A stretch of 64,000 bases of DNA from Datnioides undecimradiatus (lineage: Eukaryota; Chordata; Actinopteri; Lobotiformes; Datnioididae), in contig WARS01000032.1 of NCBI GenBank assembly GCA_008933995.1, forward strand, positions 6,185,133 through 6,249,132. The letters run 5' to 3'. Under the pieces are notes generated by a model that had not been told where the DNA came from, ran no database searches, and saw nothing but the letters and a program-made list of their open reading frames with translations. This document shows positions 26,147 through 39,799 of this stretch, piece after piece; positions within the stretch are counted from its first letter, which is position 1, and each line of letters begins with the position of its first letter. The position numbers were made by a program, and so were the translations under genes.

Positions 26147-29100
26147 TATAATGACAATGTATTGTATCAGATCCTCTGTGTGACCGATAAAAGGATCTGT
26201 TTGTACGAGATGTATGCAGATATATAGAGAAACAGAAGCTATAGTATATAGTATGCTCTGCCTCCAATGATAAATGATATCACACACACACACACAATGA
26301 CACCCACAAAGGTTATTACACATATATTATATAACTGTGTGTTATATGTGTGTGTGTATACAAACCCATAAAATAAGATCGGTATGTACAATCTTAACCT
26401 GCACAGTTACCTATAAAAATGTTCTAGAGTATTAGTATAGAGTATTAAAGTATTAAATTAGTGGTCAGCGTTACTGGAAATTCTCTAGTAATTTGTTGAT
26501 TGATAAGGTTTTGATAATCAATTAGTTGTTAGTTACATTCTCTGAGTGTCCCTATTTAATGAAAATAATCATTATCATAAAGAGTTGCTGCTGTAAAATC
26601 AGGGACAGGAAAACATCTTCCAAATTCAACCTTATACTTGAGTTAATGGTTCCTTTCCACCAATGCAGACACAGTGTGTTATCCTAATGGCGAAAAAAGC
26701 TTTTAGTAATTAAATCCTGAAAACCTGTCCAGTTAAGCACTTAAAGGTTGCACAGGGGCCGTGTGTGTATGCGTGTGTGAGTGCCTGTGTGTTACTCTCC
26801 AAACTACACAGTGGCAGCTTGCTACATGCAGAAGTTTAACTAACATGTTTTTGGTGGTTTAGAGGAGGGAAACTTTGACTTGTTACACAGCCGGGGCACA
26901 AGTATACGTTTTTGTGTGTTTGAGTGTGTTAAGTGAGCTGAGGCCCTGCTAGCTGGAGCTGTCATCCATTTGCTTCTGTCTTCTGCATTACATAAAAGAA
27001 AAACAGCTCGTGCCCTCCTCTTTCTCTCTATTTTTCCGTCTCTCATTTCCCTGCGGTACAGGGCAGAGTTGGGAGATAAACACGAATAAATTATCTGCTC
27101 TACAAGCCGAGCCTCCTCTCCAGAAACCGTCAGAGGCAGAAGGAGAAGGGAGTGAGAGAGACAGAGTGGAGGAGAGATGGACCTGGACAGGTGGAGCTCT
27201 GCAAACAAGAACCCATCTGACAGCTGGAAGCAGCTCATATGGCTAACCATCAGCACAAATTTGAAATCGACAATTGAAATCTTCTTATATGCAAAACATG
27301 CCGTTACCATCCGTGACGTTTACTATGTATGCACAGTAGGATCACCACAAATGATCCGCCACACAGATGCGAATGGACAACTGGCAGTGGACAAACTTAA
27401 TAACAGTCAGGGTGGAAAAGCAGGACAAAAAGGTGTAAAAAGTGAAAGTGAAAGATAACAGATAAGAAGAAGGAGAGGGAGAGCAGTTTGTTAGTGAGTC
27501 TGGAAGCTGCTGACAGACCCAGAATGAGATGTGACTTCAGTAAATTGAGCTGCTGTGAAATCGCGGATGGTGTATTATGTCTGCTGGGCAGAGACTCGGC
27601 CGATCAGATGACAACAGATACCGCTAACCCGATAGCTCTGCCAGAACATCTAGGTCAAACAGATCACCTGCAGACTCCAGTCTCTCACCCCATGAGGTGA
27701 GACATTAACTTTTAACTGAGACCGTACGATAATCAAGACAGGCGGGCGCTATTTTTACCACAGCGCAATTACTCAGCACAGTTTAAAAATAAACTGCTGG
27801 GATCAGACAAGTTCATATGCACACCAGTTATGATTCAATCATTTTTTCTGAAAGTTCCTGGGATGTGAATACAAATAAATTATTATTATTATTAGTAGTA
27901 GTAGTAATAGTAGTATTAGTAGTAGTTGTAGAATGATTATGACATGATGATTATGATTATGTATAAACTGTGTATACAGTGGCGTTGTTTTAGGTCTGAA
28001 ATTATGAAATGAATGAGTATATTAATAGTTTAACAGGATATCATTTATAATTTATTTCCCCCAAATATTCACTGACACTAATATTCACTCAAATGTGAAT
28101 AATTGCTGATCTGATGATCAGACAAAATCAAATGGCAGCTTGGGCGATAGGTAATTGTGATATTGTTGCATTTTTCAGTATTTTACCAAACCAATAATCA
28201 GTTTATGGCAAAAATAATTGTTCAATCATGAAAATAACCATTAGTTTCTGCCATATATTGTGCCTTTTTCAGGATTGTCTGTATCTCAATTTACCTGCAT
28301 CCATAAAAATGGATAAGATTAGCACATGTAGTGTCGCAAATCCCAGTGTTACATTGTGTTACAGCCAGGCATATTTATTGTGTAGATATCAGAACTGAGG
28401 CTTCCTGTTTTTACTGAAGACTGGGAGTTTTTGTGGGGAAGATCTGTGTGTTTTGAGTCTGTGTTGACAGGCGCCATATCCTGTTGTTAAGCTTCACCTT
28501 CTGAGTGAAATAGGTCAAACGTTGTATGATGCAATAAAAATCGTATCTTTTGCATTTACTTGCATTTAGTTGTTTCCCCCTTATGTTGCATTCCAGGCTC
28601 CCTAGACCAGGGTGTGACACACAGCATAAACAATATCTCACTCTACATTTTCTGTTTAGAGTCAGGAAACATGATCTATAAAAGACTTTGTCTATCTCGC
28701 CATTAAAAAAACCTGGACCATAACCAAAAACAAATCATTTGTTTTTTCCTTGTCATTGTCATCATTGTCCTGATTTCCCAACAAATTTGTCAGATATCTT
28801 GTTGACTAACAACCGGGCAAACCAAAAATAACCTCCACTGCGGAGATATTTAATGATGCTCATGCAACATTTTGAGTCTGCCCTGATGAGAGATCCTGTT
28901 TTCAATAAAAAATATTTAAAAAAACCCCCAAACAATCATAACAATTATTGAGAGATGCCTCTTGGGTAAAAACTCTCTTTATTTGTTTGGTCAGTCTAAG
29001 AATCACAGCTTTACTGTGCAAGAAGCTAAACTTAGCTGTCTTTCTGTTTTGCCTTTTGGCTTTGGATAAAAGTGACCTAAACCATGACCGTTAACATGCA

Positions 29101-32100
29101 TGCAACCGTTGATCAGATCACAGTTCTTAGCCAAGACAGGTCCATCCATTACCCAGCAGTCAACCTCAGGGTCCATATTGCATGCCATCTGTTGGAGTGT
29201 AGGTCTACGAAGTCTGTTAAGTGCTTAGGTAAACTCTCCAGATCTCAGTCCCAAATGTCAGTAATTGACAGATAGCTTCATGGTTCTCCTTATGCACATC
29301 TAAACTGCTGCAGCAGATGGCATGGAAAAATAGATGGATGCCCATGTTGAGGTATAAAGGTGTCAGGAGAAGTTCAATTCTATACTGCACCATATGTTTC
29401 TACCCTGAGGAAATTGATGGCACACGCATGCAGGTTTTAGGCGCATACGCATGGCGCTCATGACTGTCATCGGCCACCTTTAGGACAGTTACCTGCAGCG
29501 GGAGGACACGGCAGATGATGGATACTTGTGGGCTGTAATATGGCTGAGAGTCATCTTTTGTGGGATTTGAGTGCAGTCATTCTCAATATCATTTTTCATC
29601 CTGACCCATATGGGCCATAAAAATATTTCCAAGACCCAACAGAGAAAGAAAAGGAAAGATGAGCAAAAGGAAACAATGTTTGAGGCTCAAAACACATCGC
29701 TGGCTGCGGTCCAACGAGAGCTGGCAGCCGTCCACTAAATCACAGGCATTGCTTGGAAGGCGTCCCCATTAAACAGATCTTAAAGGAGTGTTTCATCCAT
29801 AACACATCTCGGTGCTATTTTGTGCCTAGCTCAGGTGTAATTGATTTCCTCCAAGTCATTTCACTGCAGTGTTTGGTTCATTATACAGTGCATTTTGTTG
29901 TGCAGCTTTGTGATGCTTTTGGTGATTTGAAATCCTATTAAACCCCGTGGTGAATCTCACTGAGCCATTTGTCTTGCTGCTGTTTCATTGATGTGATATG
30001 TGGCCTAACGCTCTGTGCCGGTGAATCAGTGTCATGTCTCTGTGTGACACCCAACAGAGGACAAAATGAGCCTCGCAGCAGACCATGTAAAACATACCAA
30101 GACTGATGGTTAAATTATTTACAATTTTGGGGCTTTTGGGATAAGTACAGCTATACTGTATACCAATGAAAAGATAGCCGTACTTAGTAAGAGAGAAAAT
30201 AGTAAATAAAACCTATTGTTTCAAAATGCCTGGTGCAGTTTGAGGAGGGTTCTTTGTTAGTTTGTAGCTCTAAGGCCAAAAACGCTTTCTCATAAATTAT
30301 AAGCGATGAATAGAAAAATATTTACATAGAGTTATAATTAGGGATCTATAAAACAATCATTACAGTTCTCCCTCTGGCATGCTTTTTCTTACTGTATCTG
30401 TTGTCCCACCTGCGTCCATGCAGCAGCAGTAAGGCTGGTCCTACACCAAATTCCACCCACACCCACTGCAGAGGATTTCACACAGAGGTAATTACGCTAT
30501 AAGCACTCCGTGTATCGCAGTGGTTAGTATCCATTTTTGTACATCAGTAGGTTATACCAGCGTGGGGTTGTGTGAATATACAGTTCATATTCATTTTCTT
30601 ATTCATTTGGAAAAGCAAAACATGTACATATATTTCATTTAGTTTGTAGTTTTACTCAAACTGCATCATTACGTAAGTAAGAGAAGTAAACAAACAAACA
30701 AAAAAAAACAATAAAGCAAAAATTTCAAATCCAAAAGATGAAAACAAGGGGATGTGGATAGTGAAATACCCAACCAAATAAAGGACAGAAGACTCTGGTT
30801 GAGGAACTTTTTGACTTTCCATGGCAACAGACAACATTGTTAGCTTATGTTACATTGTATTATCAGGGTTACAGGTTACGCTCCTTTCAGGGCTGGAGCA
30901 GCCACTGTGTGGTCTCACCCCACTGTGTGAGAGACCACCCTGTATGTTAGTGTATCAGAGATTGGGCTAACGTTAGCGACTCTGTCCTGCTCTTTATTGG
31001 ATTTGATCACATTCCAGGAAACCTGGCCAAACTCGTCAACCGTAATAGCATTGTGTTTGCCAAACATTGCGTCCGCGTCCTGAAGGCCCTTTGCTCTACT
31101 AAAAGTGAAATTACAAACAATAAAGCATACGCGTAACCTCTGTTGCTTAAATACTGTTGTGTCATCACAATCCAAACTATGGTCCATACAGAATTTGGTT
31201 GGAAGAACATCACAGTTTCCTTTTGATTCTGCACTGTAGTGCTAAGGCTAATAGCTCTACTTAGCAATACAAAGCAATGATGCACCGTGTTCTCCTTTTT
31301 GCCTGAGAGATGTAACATTTCATGATATATGGTACAGAGCCATCAACTGCATATTTGAGATTTTATGTGTTTTGGGTTTGAACTACCTTATAGAGTTAGT
31401 AATTATTAGCATAGCTGAAAAACTATGCTAGTCAAACCTGCCATACAAAATAAAGAAGAAGCAGCTCTTCTCTGGTTCAGTGTGACGTCAGTGATCAAGC
31501 CCTTAAAATGTCATATTAACCCAACACTGTTATCATTGTAAACCGCTTGTGTGTCTTTGTGAGAACAAAGCTTGACAGGTGTTGCAACAGTAGCTAAATA
31601 AAAAATGTTAAAGTGTGAGACTCTTAAATTAGTGTACACAGCATCAGGGCAAATTCTGCAAATGGAGACGCGGATGCAAGGTTGACAGAGGGCACTGGTG
31701 ATCAGCGCAGGATCCTGGCTGACAGCAGGGAGATATCGGGGCTGGCAGGACGGAGGAGCATCGAGAATATGGATGAAGGAACAACAAAATGGTTTCGCCT
31801 CACCATCACTTTCATTCCCCCTGAGGACGACTGAGTGAGAATGGCTGAGAAAATACGTGTCTGCCTACTCCAGGAGACACTGTATCATCTATACAGAAGA
31901 GCATAAACAAAGCTGAACAAACTGTCTTAAACGCAAGATGTGATTCCTCTGTATTCACCCCTCGATCTGTCTGCATGCACACACACACACACCCACGCAC
32001 ACACTTTCTTTTTTCCCTCTCTCTCCAGCAGCGAAAAAGCTTCCCTCCTTCTCCTCCCCAATAATGTCTCTGGTAAAGTGATTTTACATTCAGATTTTTG

Positions 32101-34009
32101 ACAAGACACTGAGCTCATTTCACACCATTTCAGGCTGGGCGGGTCAAAAGATAAGAGGGGCATCAGTTAAAAAACGAATGTGAAGAAACTCCCATCACTG
32201 TGTCTATTGATTTTGAGATCTGAGAAAAGAGAATTATGGTTGTTTTGGGGCAGATTGATTATTACATTAAGTACATATCTCTTAGTAGATTTACTTGATA
32301 GTTGTGTGACCCTTTTAAAAACTCCTTGTTTGAGTGAGACAGGGCTTTTTGTTTTCAATTGCACAATGCCACAATGTTTGACTTTTACGACCTGCAATGG
32401 AAGCAGATTTGTGCTGTTAACTGTCATCTTTTTTATAATCTTTTCTCCCAAATGTTAATAAAAACAGCATTTTTTTTTAGCTTAAGGATGGAACAATTAT
32501 CCTTCATGAAATTGGCTTTAAAAAGGTTTTACAGCCCCAAAGGATGTAGATAAACTTAGAGAGGAGCATGTAATCCCCCAATCCTAATTAAAACACGATA
32601 ATCACCAAATTTAGAGCAACAGGGACTTTACCTGATAGCTGTGCTAAGCTTTAGGTGCACTGTTTGTTTACTTATTTTCAAATTGAATAATCTGACAATA
32701 ACCTCCTCGTCTATCTCACCTGATCGGAGCTGTTTGATGCGACCCTGGCTGGCGCTGGGGTCAACGGGCAAGAAGTCTTTGAACCAGGAGATCTCTGGGT
32801 CAGGGATGCCGCTGGCAGCGCATAACATGGTGGCTGTCCTCGTCCGCTCCACGACCTTCAGCTGGGGACCCATGTCTATACTGGGGAACCCAAATGGCAA
32901 CAGGTCCTCTGTAAGGATGCAGAAACAAAACAGTCAGAATTTACAGGTGCTGGCAGCCTTAAGAATGAAACAATTAAACAATCAAAAATGCCTCTTTTGA
33001 AAAAAAAAACCCAAGCCTTCAGCTATGGTGGCAACTCTGTGAAACCTCAGCACAACAGTACTTGAGCTAAATGCTAACATTATCATGTTAACGTGCTCAA
33101 AACAAATCAAAACAGCTTGCAGATGTCAAGCAGGTATAATGTTAACCACCTTACTGTACTCTAGATTGCTAGCATGCTAAGTTTTGTTGTCGTTAACACA
33201 AAGTAGTTAACTAGATAATGGGGCATTAGTAGTTAACACAATGTACAGCTGAAGCTGATGGGAATAATGATGTCATTAGTTTTGATGGTATTTGGTCATA
33301 AACTAAAGTATTAAACTAATCAAAATTTTCCTTGATGAGAATTTAACGGATTACCAGTGTTATTATAAAAAATGTTGATCAGATTAATGGCAATCGGTTC
33401 AATAGTACTCAAGACTCGATCTCAAAGCCTAAAAAGTCAATCTCATGGCAGCTCTAGAAGTAAATACAGAAGATCAACCAAGTCATCAGGATTCATCGTC
33501 TGGGAACCATGAATGTCTGCACAAGATTTTCTGTTTTTCTGTTTTTCACTCTGGATAAGGCCAGTGGCTGCCTGACTGTCACCATTTTTAAGCCAAGAGC
33601 CACACCAACATATTGGCTAACGATAGTGAAGCAATACTTTGTTTGGATGCAAAAAGTGAACAAATGACTGTGTTCTTTATTTTCTGGGAAAAGTTGATCT
33701 GTAGCTCAAACACAAATGTCTAGTTTATGTGCCTGCACAGCAGCAGAGCCTTCCCTGCCATGCATTCATTTCTGTCTTTCCTAAGACATAAGAATTGCAC
33801 ACACACACACACACACACACAGAGTGATGTGAGAGCCACTGTTCCCCCTGCCTTTACCATCTGCAGACCCTTCAAAGTAGAGATACTGGCAAGGACAGCG
33901 GAGCCACTATACCCTTCCTCATCAAAGCAGCATGTTCGTTCCTACAGCTAGCTTGTCATTAGGTGATCTAGTAGGCGGGCAGAAACACAGCAAAGTGTGT
34001 GTGTGTGTG

Positions 34010-34051
<42 letters not shown>

Positions 34052-37000
34052 TGACAGGCCAATTCTACAGGAGTATAAACATACCGCCCAGTCAGCAGGA
34101 GTTACATTAGTGCCGACACAGGCACACACACACACATACACACAAACACACACACGCAGACACGTATTGCACTCCTAACCTAGAAACACAGGTGTTTGGT
34201 GGCAGTGGCAGTGAACTGTGAGTTTTCTGTGGTGTGGCTCTGTGGTGGTAATGATTCCTGTCTAATAACTATGCAGAGAGCTGCTCAGAAACAGCAGCAG
34301 CAATTAGAAGCTGGGATCAAGAGGAGGGGCAGGGCACTGGGGGTAATAAGGACTTGTTAGCAGTAATTGTTAAAATGTACCAACGATTAGAGAGGCCGAT
34401 CTGGGATGTGTCTGGATGTGTCTGATTAAGTTGGGGGCAGTGGATAAGTGTGCGTATGTGTGTGTCTGTTGCCTCTGCGTGTACACATATTTGTTTCTAT
34501 AGCTATGTTCTTATTAGCATCTTCGCAGATTTGTGCGACGCGTGGAATAATGTACACACACACACATCCAGGAAAATCTGGGCGTGTGCACGCAGAAAAG
34601 CAGTTGCTTTCCTTTTCACATACACACAAACACATTCACATACACTTTCTCTGGTGAATGGGATTAAGCATCTTGGTGACAACAGTCCAGATGGCCAGAC
34701 ACGTAATCAAGCATCCATCAGGCTTCCTGCTTCCTCCTCTCCTTACCCTTTTAACCACTCTATCTCTCTCGCACATACACACAGACACCTCCCCCATACC
34801 TGGAACTATAATTATATATTCCACTTTCCTACAGCAGCAAAGCAATTATCAAGATGGCAATTTCCTCAGCTAATAAATCAAACCCACAGGAGCCTCTTGA
34901 TTGTCAAGCACAACAAAACCCCCTAAAAGTTAGCTAGCTCAAACTGGGCGTCACTGACAAACTCTGAGCCAAACACAGTCCGAGACGCAGAGCGCGGCCA
35001 CGTCAAACTGTCTGTGTGTTTTTCCTCCGCTCCTCTCCTCCTCCGGGCCCCCTGCTACCTAACCACATGACAGACGTGTACCATCTGTTTCCACACACAC
35101 TGCGCTGGGGATGAGAGGCTGAGTGGAGATAGGATCTATCGCACTCTTCCTCTCGTTCCACAGTCATCAGGTTTGGAGAGACCCCGTCAGATAGGAATGT
35201 CAAGCTGCTGCTGCTGCTGACAGCAGTGCCGGGGAGGAGGAAAGGGGAGGAGAAATGCCACAGAAGACAAGAGAGCAAATCAAAGCTCTGAGGCGCATCT
35301 GATGGTGATGTTGAGTCTGAATCCTATAGTGAGAGCTCAGGTGGCACTCAGGCCTCGTACCAGCCCTGTGACATCAGCCCACAGAGACCCAATTGGATAT
35401 AGGGGACCATCCTAACCACCCGTCTCCACCTACTCCGCCTCCCTTCCCCTCCGTCCCTTCGTCCCCAACTGATCAGTGCTAATGATCCACCTGAATGGAG
35501 GCCAGTGGTACAGCCATTGACGAAAGAAAGGGAGGAAGAGAAAAGAAGAGGAGTATAGAGATCGATAGGGAGGTCAGAAGGCGAGCTCCCCCGAGGCGTG
35601 GAATATGCTAAGCCTACATCTGCTCCCCCCTCTGCCCTCCCCCAACCCCACCCCTCTCCTGAGAGGGTTCAGATGGTCTTTTTATCACCCTGCCGGCTAC
35701 AACTACATGGACTCCCTGGCTGTTAATTAGAGCACGCTACTGCAGTGGGCTTGGAGCGTGTGCACATGTGTGTTTGTGCCTGTGTGTGTGTGTGTGGAGG
35801 GGGTCTGGCTCTGTATTCCAGTCAGGTCTTTATCAATGCTGCAAATATACAGTGTAGGTGGACCTTGGACTGAATCATTAGAGAGAGGTAGAAGAAACCA
35901 GGGGGGAGATGAATGGATGGATTGTTAGACACTGCCACGCTGTACAAAAACAATGCGTCGTGCAAATTTACTCTGAAGAATTATAAAATAAACGTTTTCA
36001 TGGTCTGTTGTTTGGGGCTGAAACATGTTCATAAATTAGATTTTATTGTGTTTTATGTTTAATTATTGTTGTTTACATATTTTATATGTGTAAAATATGT
36101 AAATTATGTTTGCAGCTGTTCAAAACCAAAAGATATTCAATTAACAATTAGTATTAAGCAGCACTTTTCCACATTTATGAAGAGTTGGACCATGTTTGGC
36201 ATTTTAATTAAAAAATGACTTTAACAATGAATAGTCATTCTCAAGATTATTGTCTCGTTTGCTTCAGTGTTTAGTTAATAAATTGACAGACAATGATGAA
36301 AAGATTCCATCATAATTTCACTGGGCCCGGCGTGACATCTGCTTGTTCAAGAGTTAACAATTTTAATTTAAAATGGTCTTAGGCTCACATTTGTGAAGCA
36401 AATGTTTGGAATTTGTCCTCAGACACAATTAAAAATTAATTGTTCATCATCTTAGTTAATTTGCATGTTGCAAAACAAACTCAACTAAAAAAATCAGCTA
36501 TTTTACTTTCAAATATGATGAGAAATCAGCAGTATCATTTTACTGTAAATAAGGAACACCAGCATGAACAAAGTGTAACCAGTGTAAATACATTTAATAC
36601 AGACAGACAGACACACCCAGCAGCAGGTTCACATTCACTCAGCTCTGCAGATACAGATAAACCAGCAGAGAGATAGCCGAACTGGACATTGGAGTACAGT
36701 TCACTGGACAGGAGAATAGGGAGCTACAGGTATTCAGCCCGGCTCCTGGATGAGTCAGCGGCTGCTTGAAATAGATACTGCGGGCATGGCCTTGATCACA
36801 CTTTTCACCAAATGAATCATTTATCAAACACAAACACTGCTGCGCAAAAGTACCGCTTATTTTTCAGCTCCTGCTTACATTGATAAGACAGCCTATGGAA
36901 AAATGCGCCATGTGCGTATAAACACTGTGTGTGTCAACAGCGTTTGGGGGAACATTGGCAAGGACCAACCAGCATTGTTCCCTGGAGCTTTGTGTTTGTG

Positions 37001-39728
37001 TGTATTTGTGTGTATCAAGAGGTTGAGAGTGTAAATTTTGGCCTGGTTATGTTTGCAGAAGGACAATCAGGCCCTGTGCCCAAAACCAGTTGGTGGAGCC
37101 AACCGAATCTGGGCAAATATGCAATTCATGCGTCCGCGTGACACTGACACACACACACACACACAGACGCATGCACGTACGCACACACACACAAATACTT
37201 GGACATACACACACACAAAGTCAAACACATAATGCATATGATGCAAACAAACAAACAAACAAACATGAATCCAGGTTTTCTCTTCCTGTTTTTCCTTTCT
37301 TTGTATCCTCAGTCACCCAAACACAGATAGACACAAACACACAAACACGCTCTCACCCACAGAAAATGATCATTTGTGCTGGTTAAGAAACAGGTTGCCT
37401 ATTCATCTTTTAGTTCATTTCAGTGGGGAATGGGTCATGTGCATGAAAGAAGCCTGAATAAAAGCCGATCTCAGGGAGTCTGATTCAGGATTAATCTGCC
37501 AGTGCGCAGCAGTCTTCTGAGGCTGTAATGCTCCTATAGACTGCAGGAGGGCTGAAGGGGAGCACTTTAAATGCTAATGGGCCTTTATGATAATAGATCA
37601 CAATATAATGCAGAATCAGACTACGCAGCGTAGATCAGTCTCACCAAAAAAACCCACATGTGTCCCCACCATCCTGAGCCCTACTTTGGCTCTCCTCACA
37701 GATCAAGCAGCTGGAGACTGAACATACAAAACATGGTGATCTCACACATAAGAGTCTATTACATACAAACATGCATGAAGAATAGGCTGCATGAAAAAGG
37801 AAAAAAGGAAGGAGGGAATAAAGACACTGAAGATGAGGGGTACATATGATGAAAGAGCTGGTTCTCCACTCAAGGAGTGTAATCCTCTTGCAGGCTGAGT
37901 TGATACTCTCAGTTGTTTCCAGCCCGAAATGCTGCTTGAGCCGCCGGCCTGCCAATGCAGCAGACGCCTGGGGGGAATCACTGATCTGACTCTGTTGTTC
38001 ATTTGAAGGGTGTTTGCCGTGGTGGCAGAACATCCCCCCCCCCCTTCCCTCTCTCTCGGTCTCACCCTCTTCCTCCCCCATGCCTCCCTTCTCTTTCTCC
38101 TAAAATGGGACACTGGGAGGTGAGTATAATCGGGATTACTCCGCACAAACCAGCCGTGCACATGTGAATATGCACATGCACACACCCATAAACAAAGGAA
38201 CCCAAGTGCATGCATTCACCCACACACACACAATCAGGAAGGCTGTGCATGTACACACATTTATACACAGCTGCAGTGATGAGAATCTCTCGCCCACCAG
38301 AGGTTTTCAAACATGCAGAACTGCAGATATTCACATCTCCTGAAGGCGGAACAACACAACTGCAGTGTCCATAGAAAAGAACAGTTCGGGTAGAAAGGGG
38401 ATGGGGTGGGTTCGGAGGGGGGAGGCAGCATAGAGCTTGTAAAAATGCAAACGGAGGAGAGGAGAGAGAGAGTGTGGAGTGACAGTGAGGGTCAGGCAGA
38501 ATAGATGAGAGAGAAAATGAAAGAATGAATAAAACAACAGAGAAGAAATTAGAAACGGACATTGCTGTGGGCCAAAGAAGAGGCTGCTAGAGTCAAAGAC
38601 AGAAAGATGGAGTTGGGAAAAGTAAAGCAGGAAGAACAGTGGATAATGGGAAGGGGTAGTGGGTGTTGGGGGTGGTGGTGTTTGAAGATGATGATATTGT
38701 AGGCACAAAGAGAATGATCTCCCCGACCATAACCTACCACGTCTCCATCCATTAGGCTGCCTACAGAGCAGCAGTCCATATCCTGTGGCCAGCCACAAGC
38801 CCCTCACACTGTACACCAGTGCTATTAGTGTTGGTCAACCATTATACAAAATGGTGAGATGATACGCATCAGTGGATGAAAAGACTTTTCAGTGGTTTGG
38901 TTAGTGATGGAAAGCCTCGTTTCTACCTTTCTCCAATGAACCATGTTTTGAAAAGACTGACCCAAACACAATTTTTGCAGACCTTGCTGCACTTAAAAGC
39001 GTGCTTGGATGACATGATCTATCATACAGTATATCACTCAGCATGTAGTCAGCTGCAGGGGTGTACGGCTTTGAAGGCATACTGTCAAATAGTCAGAAGC
39101 ACTGAGTTACACTTTCTCAGGAATAGAGTCGTGAAGTGGGAGGACGCGGCTCGAAGAGAATGTCCTGTGCTTTGTCTGCATACATGTGAGGCAGCATTTG
39201 AAGCTCTTCCAAAGATGAACATGAAATCATCATTGATACAAAAGATGAGCAACTGCATAAAAAATACCCAGTCCTTTGATATAAAGTCAAAGTAGGGAAG
39301 TCAACTGTGAGCCGCTTGGTTCTGATCATCCTATCACAGGATGTCACCTGAGTCATTCACAGCAGGCTAAAAGATGCTTAGTCTGCACCCAATAATACAT
39401 TCAGCAGTAAAATAAGTTTGGATCAGTTTTGGATTCATAATAATAATGGTGCATTGTAATTTTCCCTTTTGTAACAATTTTTTTGGTAATGCTCTGTTTT
39501 TGCATCGCTGTCTGGTAACTTAATATTTAGAAACATTTATTGTACCAGGCTGACATAAAAAACATGATTTACTAGAAAAAAAAGCTAAAATAACATAAAG
39601 TTACCAAGGAAACCCATGTGTTTCTATGGTGACAAACATGCGGATATTGTTAATACAGACAGACAAAAATCTACAGGTGATGGACAAAATTCTGTATTGT
39701 GATATATGTCATTTTATTCCAAAATATC

Positions 39729-39799
<71 letters not shown>

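Larger units (their letters stand above)
25158..32719 (-). other. Intron between exons 4 and 5 (7.6 kb)
   Basis: Expected location of microexon A (meA), which I could not find. Contains homopolymer T runs near 25.43 kb, a (TTTTC)n run near 25.92 kb, CA repeats and a trinucleotide repeat. A tRNA-like A-box word at about 30.5 kb is too degenerate to call. Confidence 0.7.

Noticed and set aside
30495..30580. tRNA-like stretch (cgcagtggttagtatcc followed by ggttatacc)
   Set aside because: Only a weak A-box and a poor B-box; no cloverleaf can be formed, so at best a decayed tRNA-derived fragment.
30915..31318. Overlapping 90- and 103-codon minus-strand ORFs considered as transposase remnants
   Set aside because: No catalytic or zinc-binding motif of a known transposase and no flanking inverted repeats seen.
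38876..39295. 139-codon plus-strand ORF in the intron between exons 3 and 4
   Set aside because: No domain, no homology recognised, opposite strand overlapped by equally open frames; likely chance.
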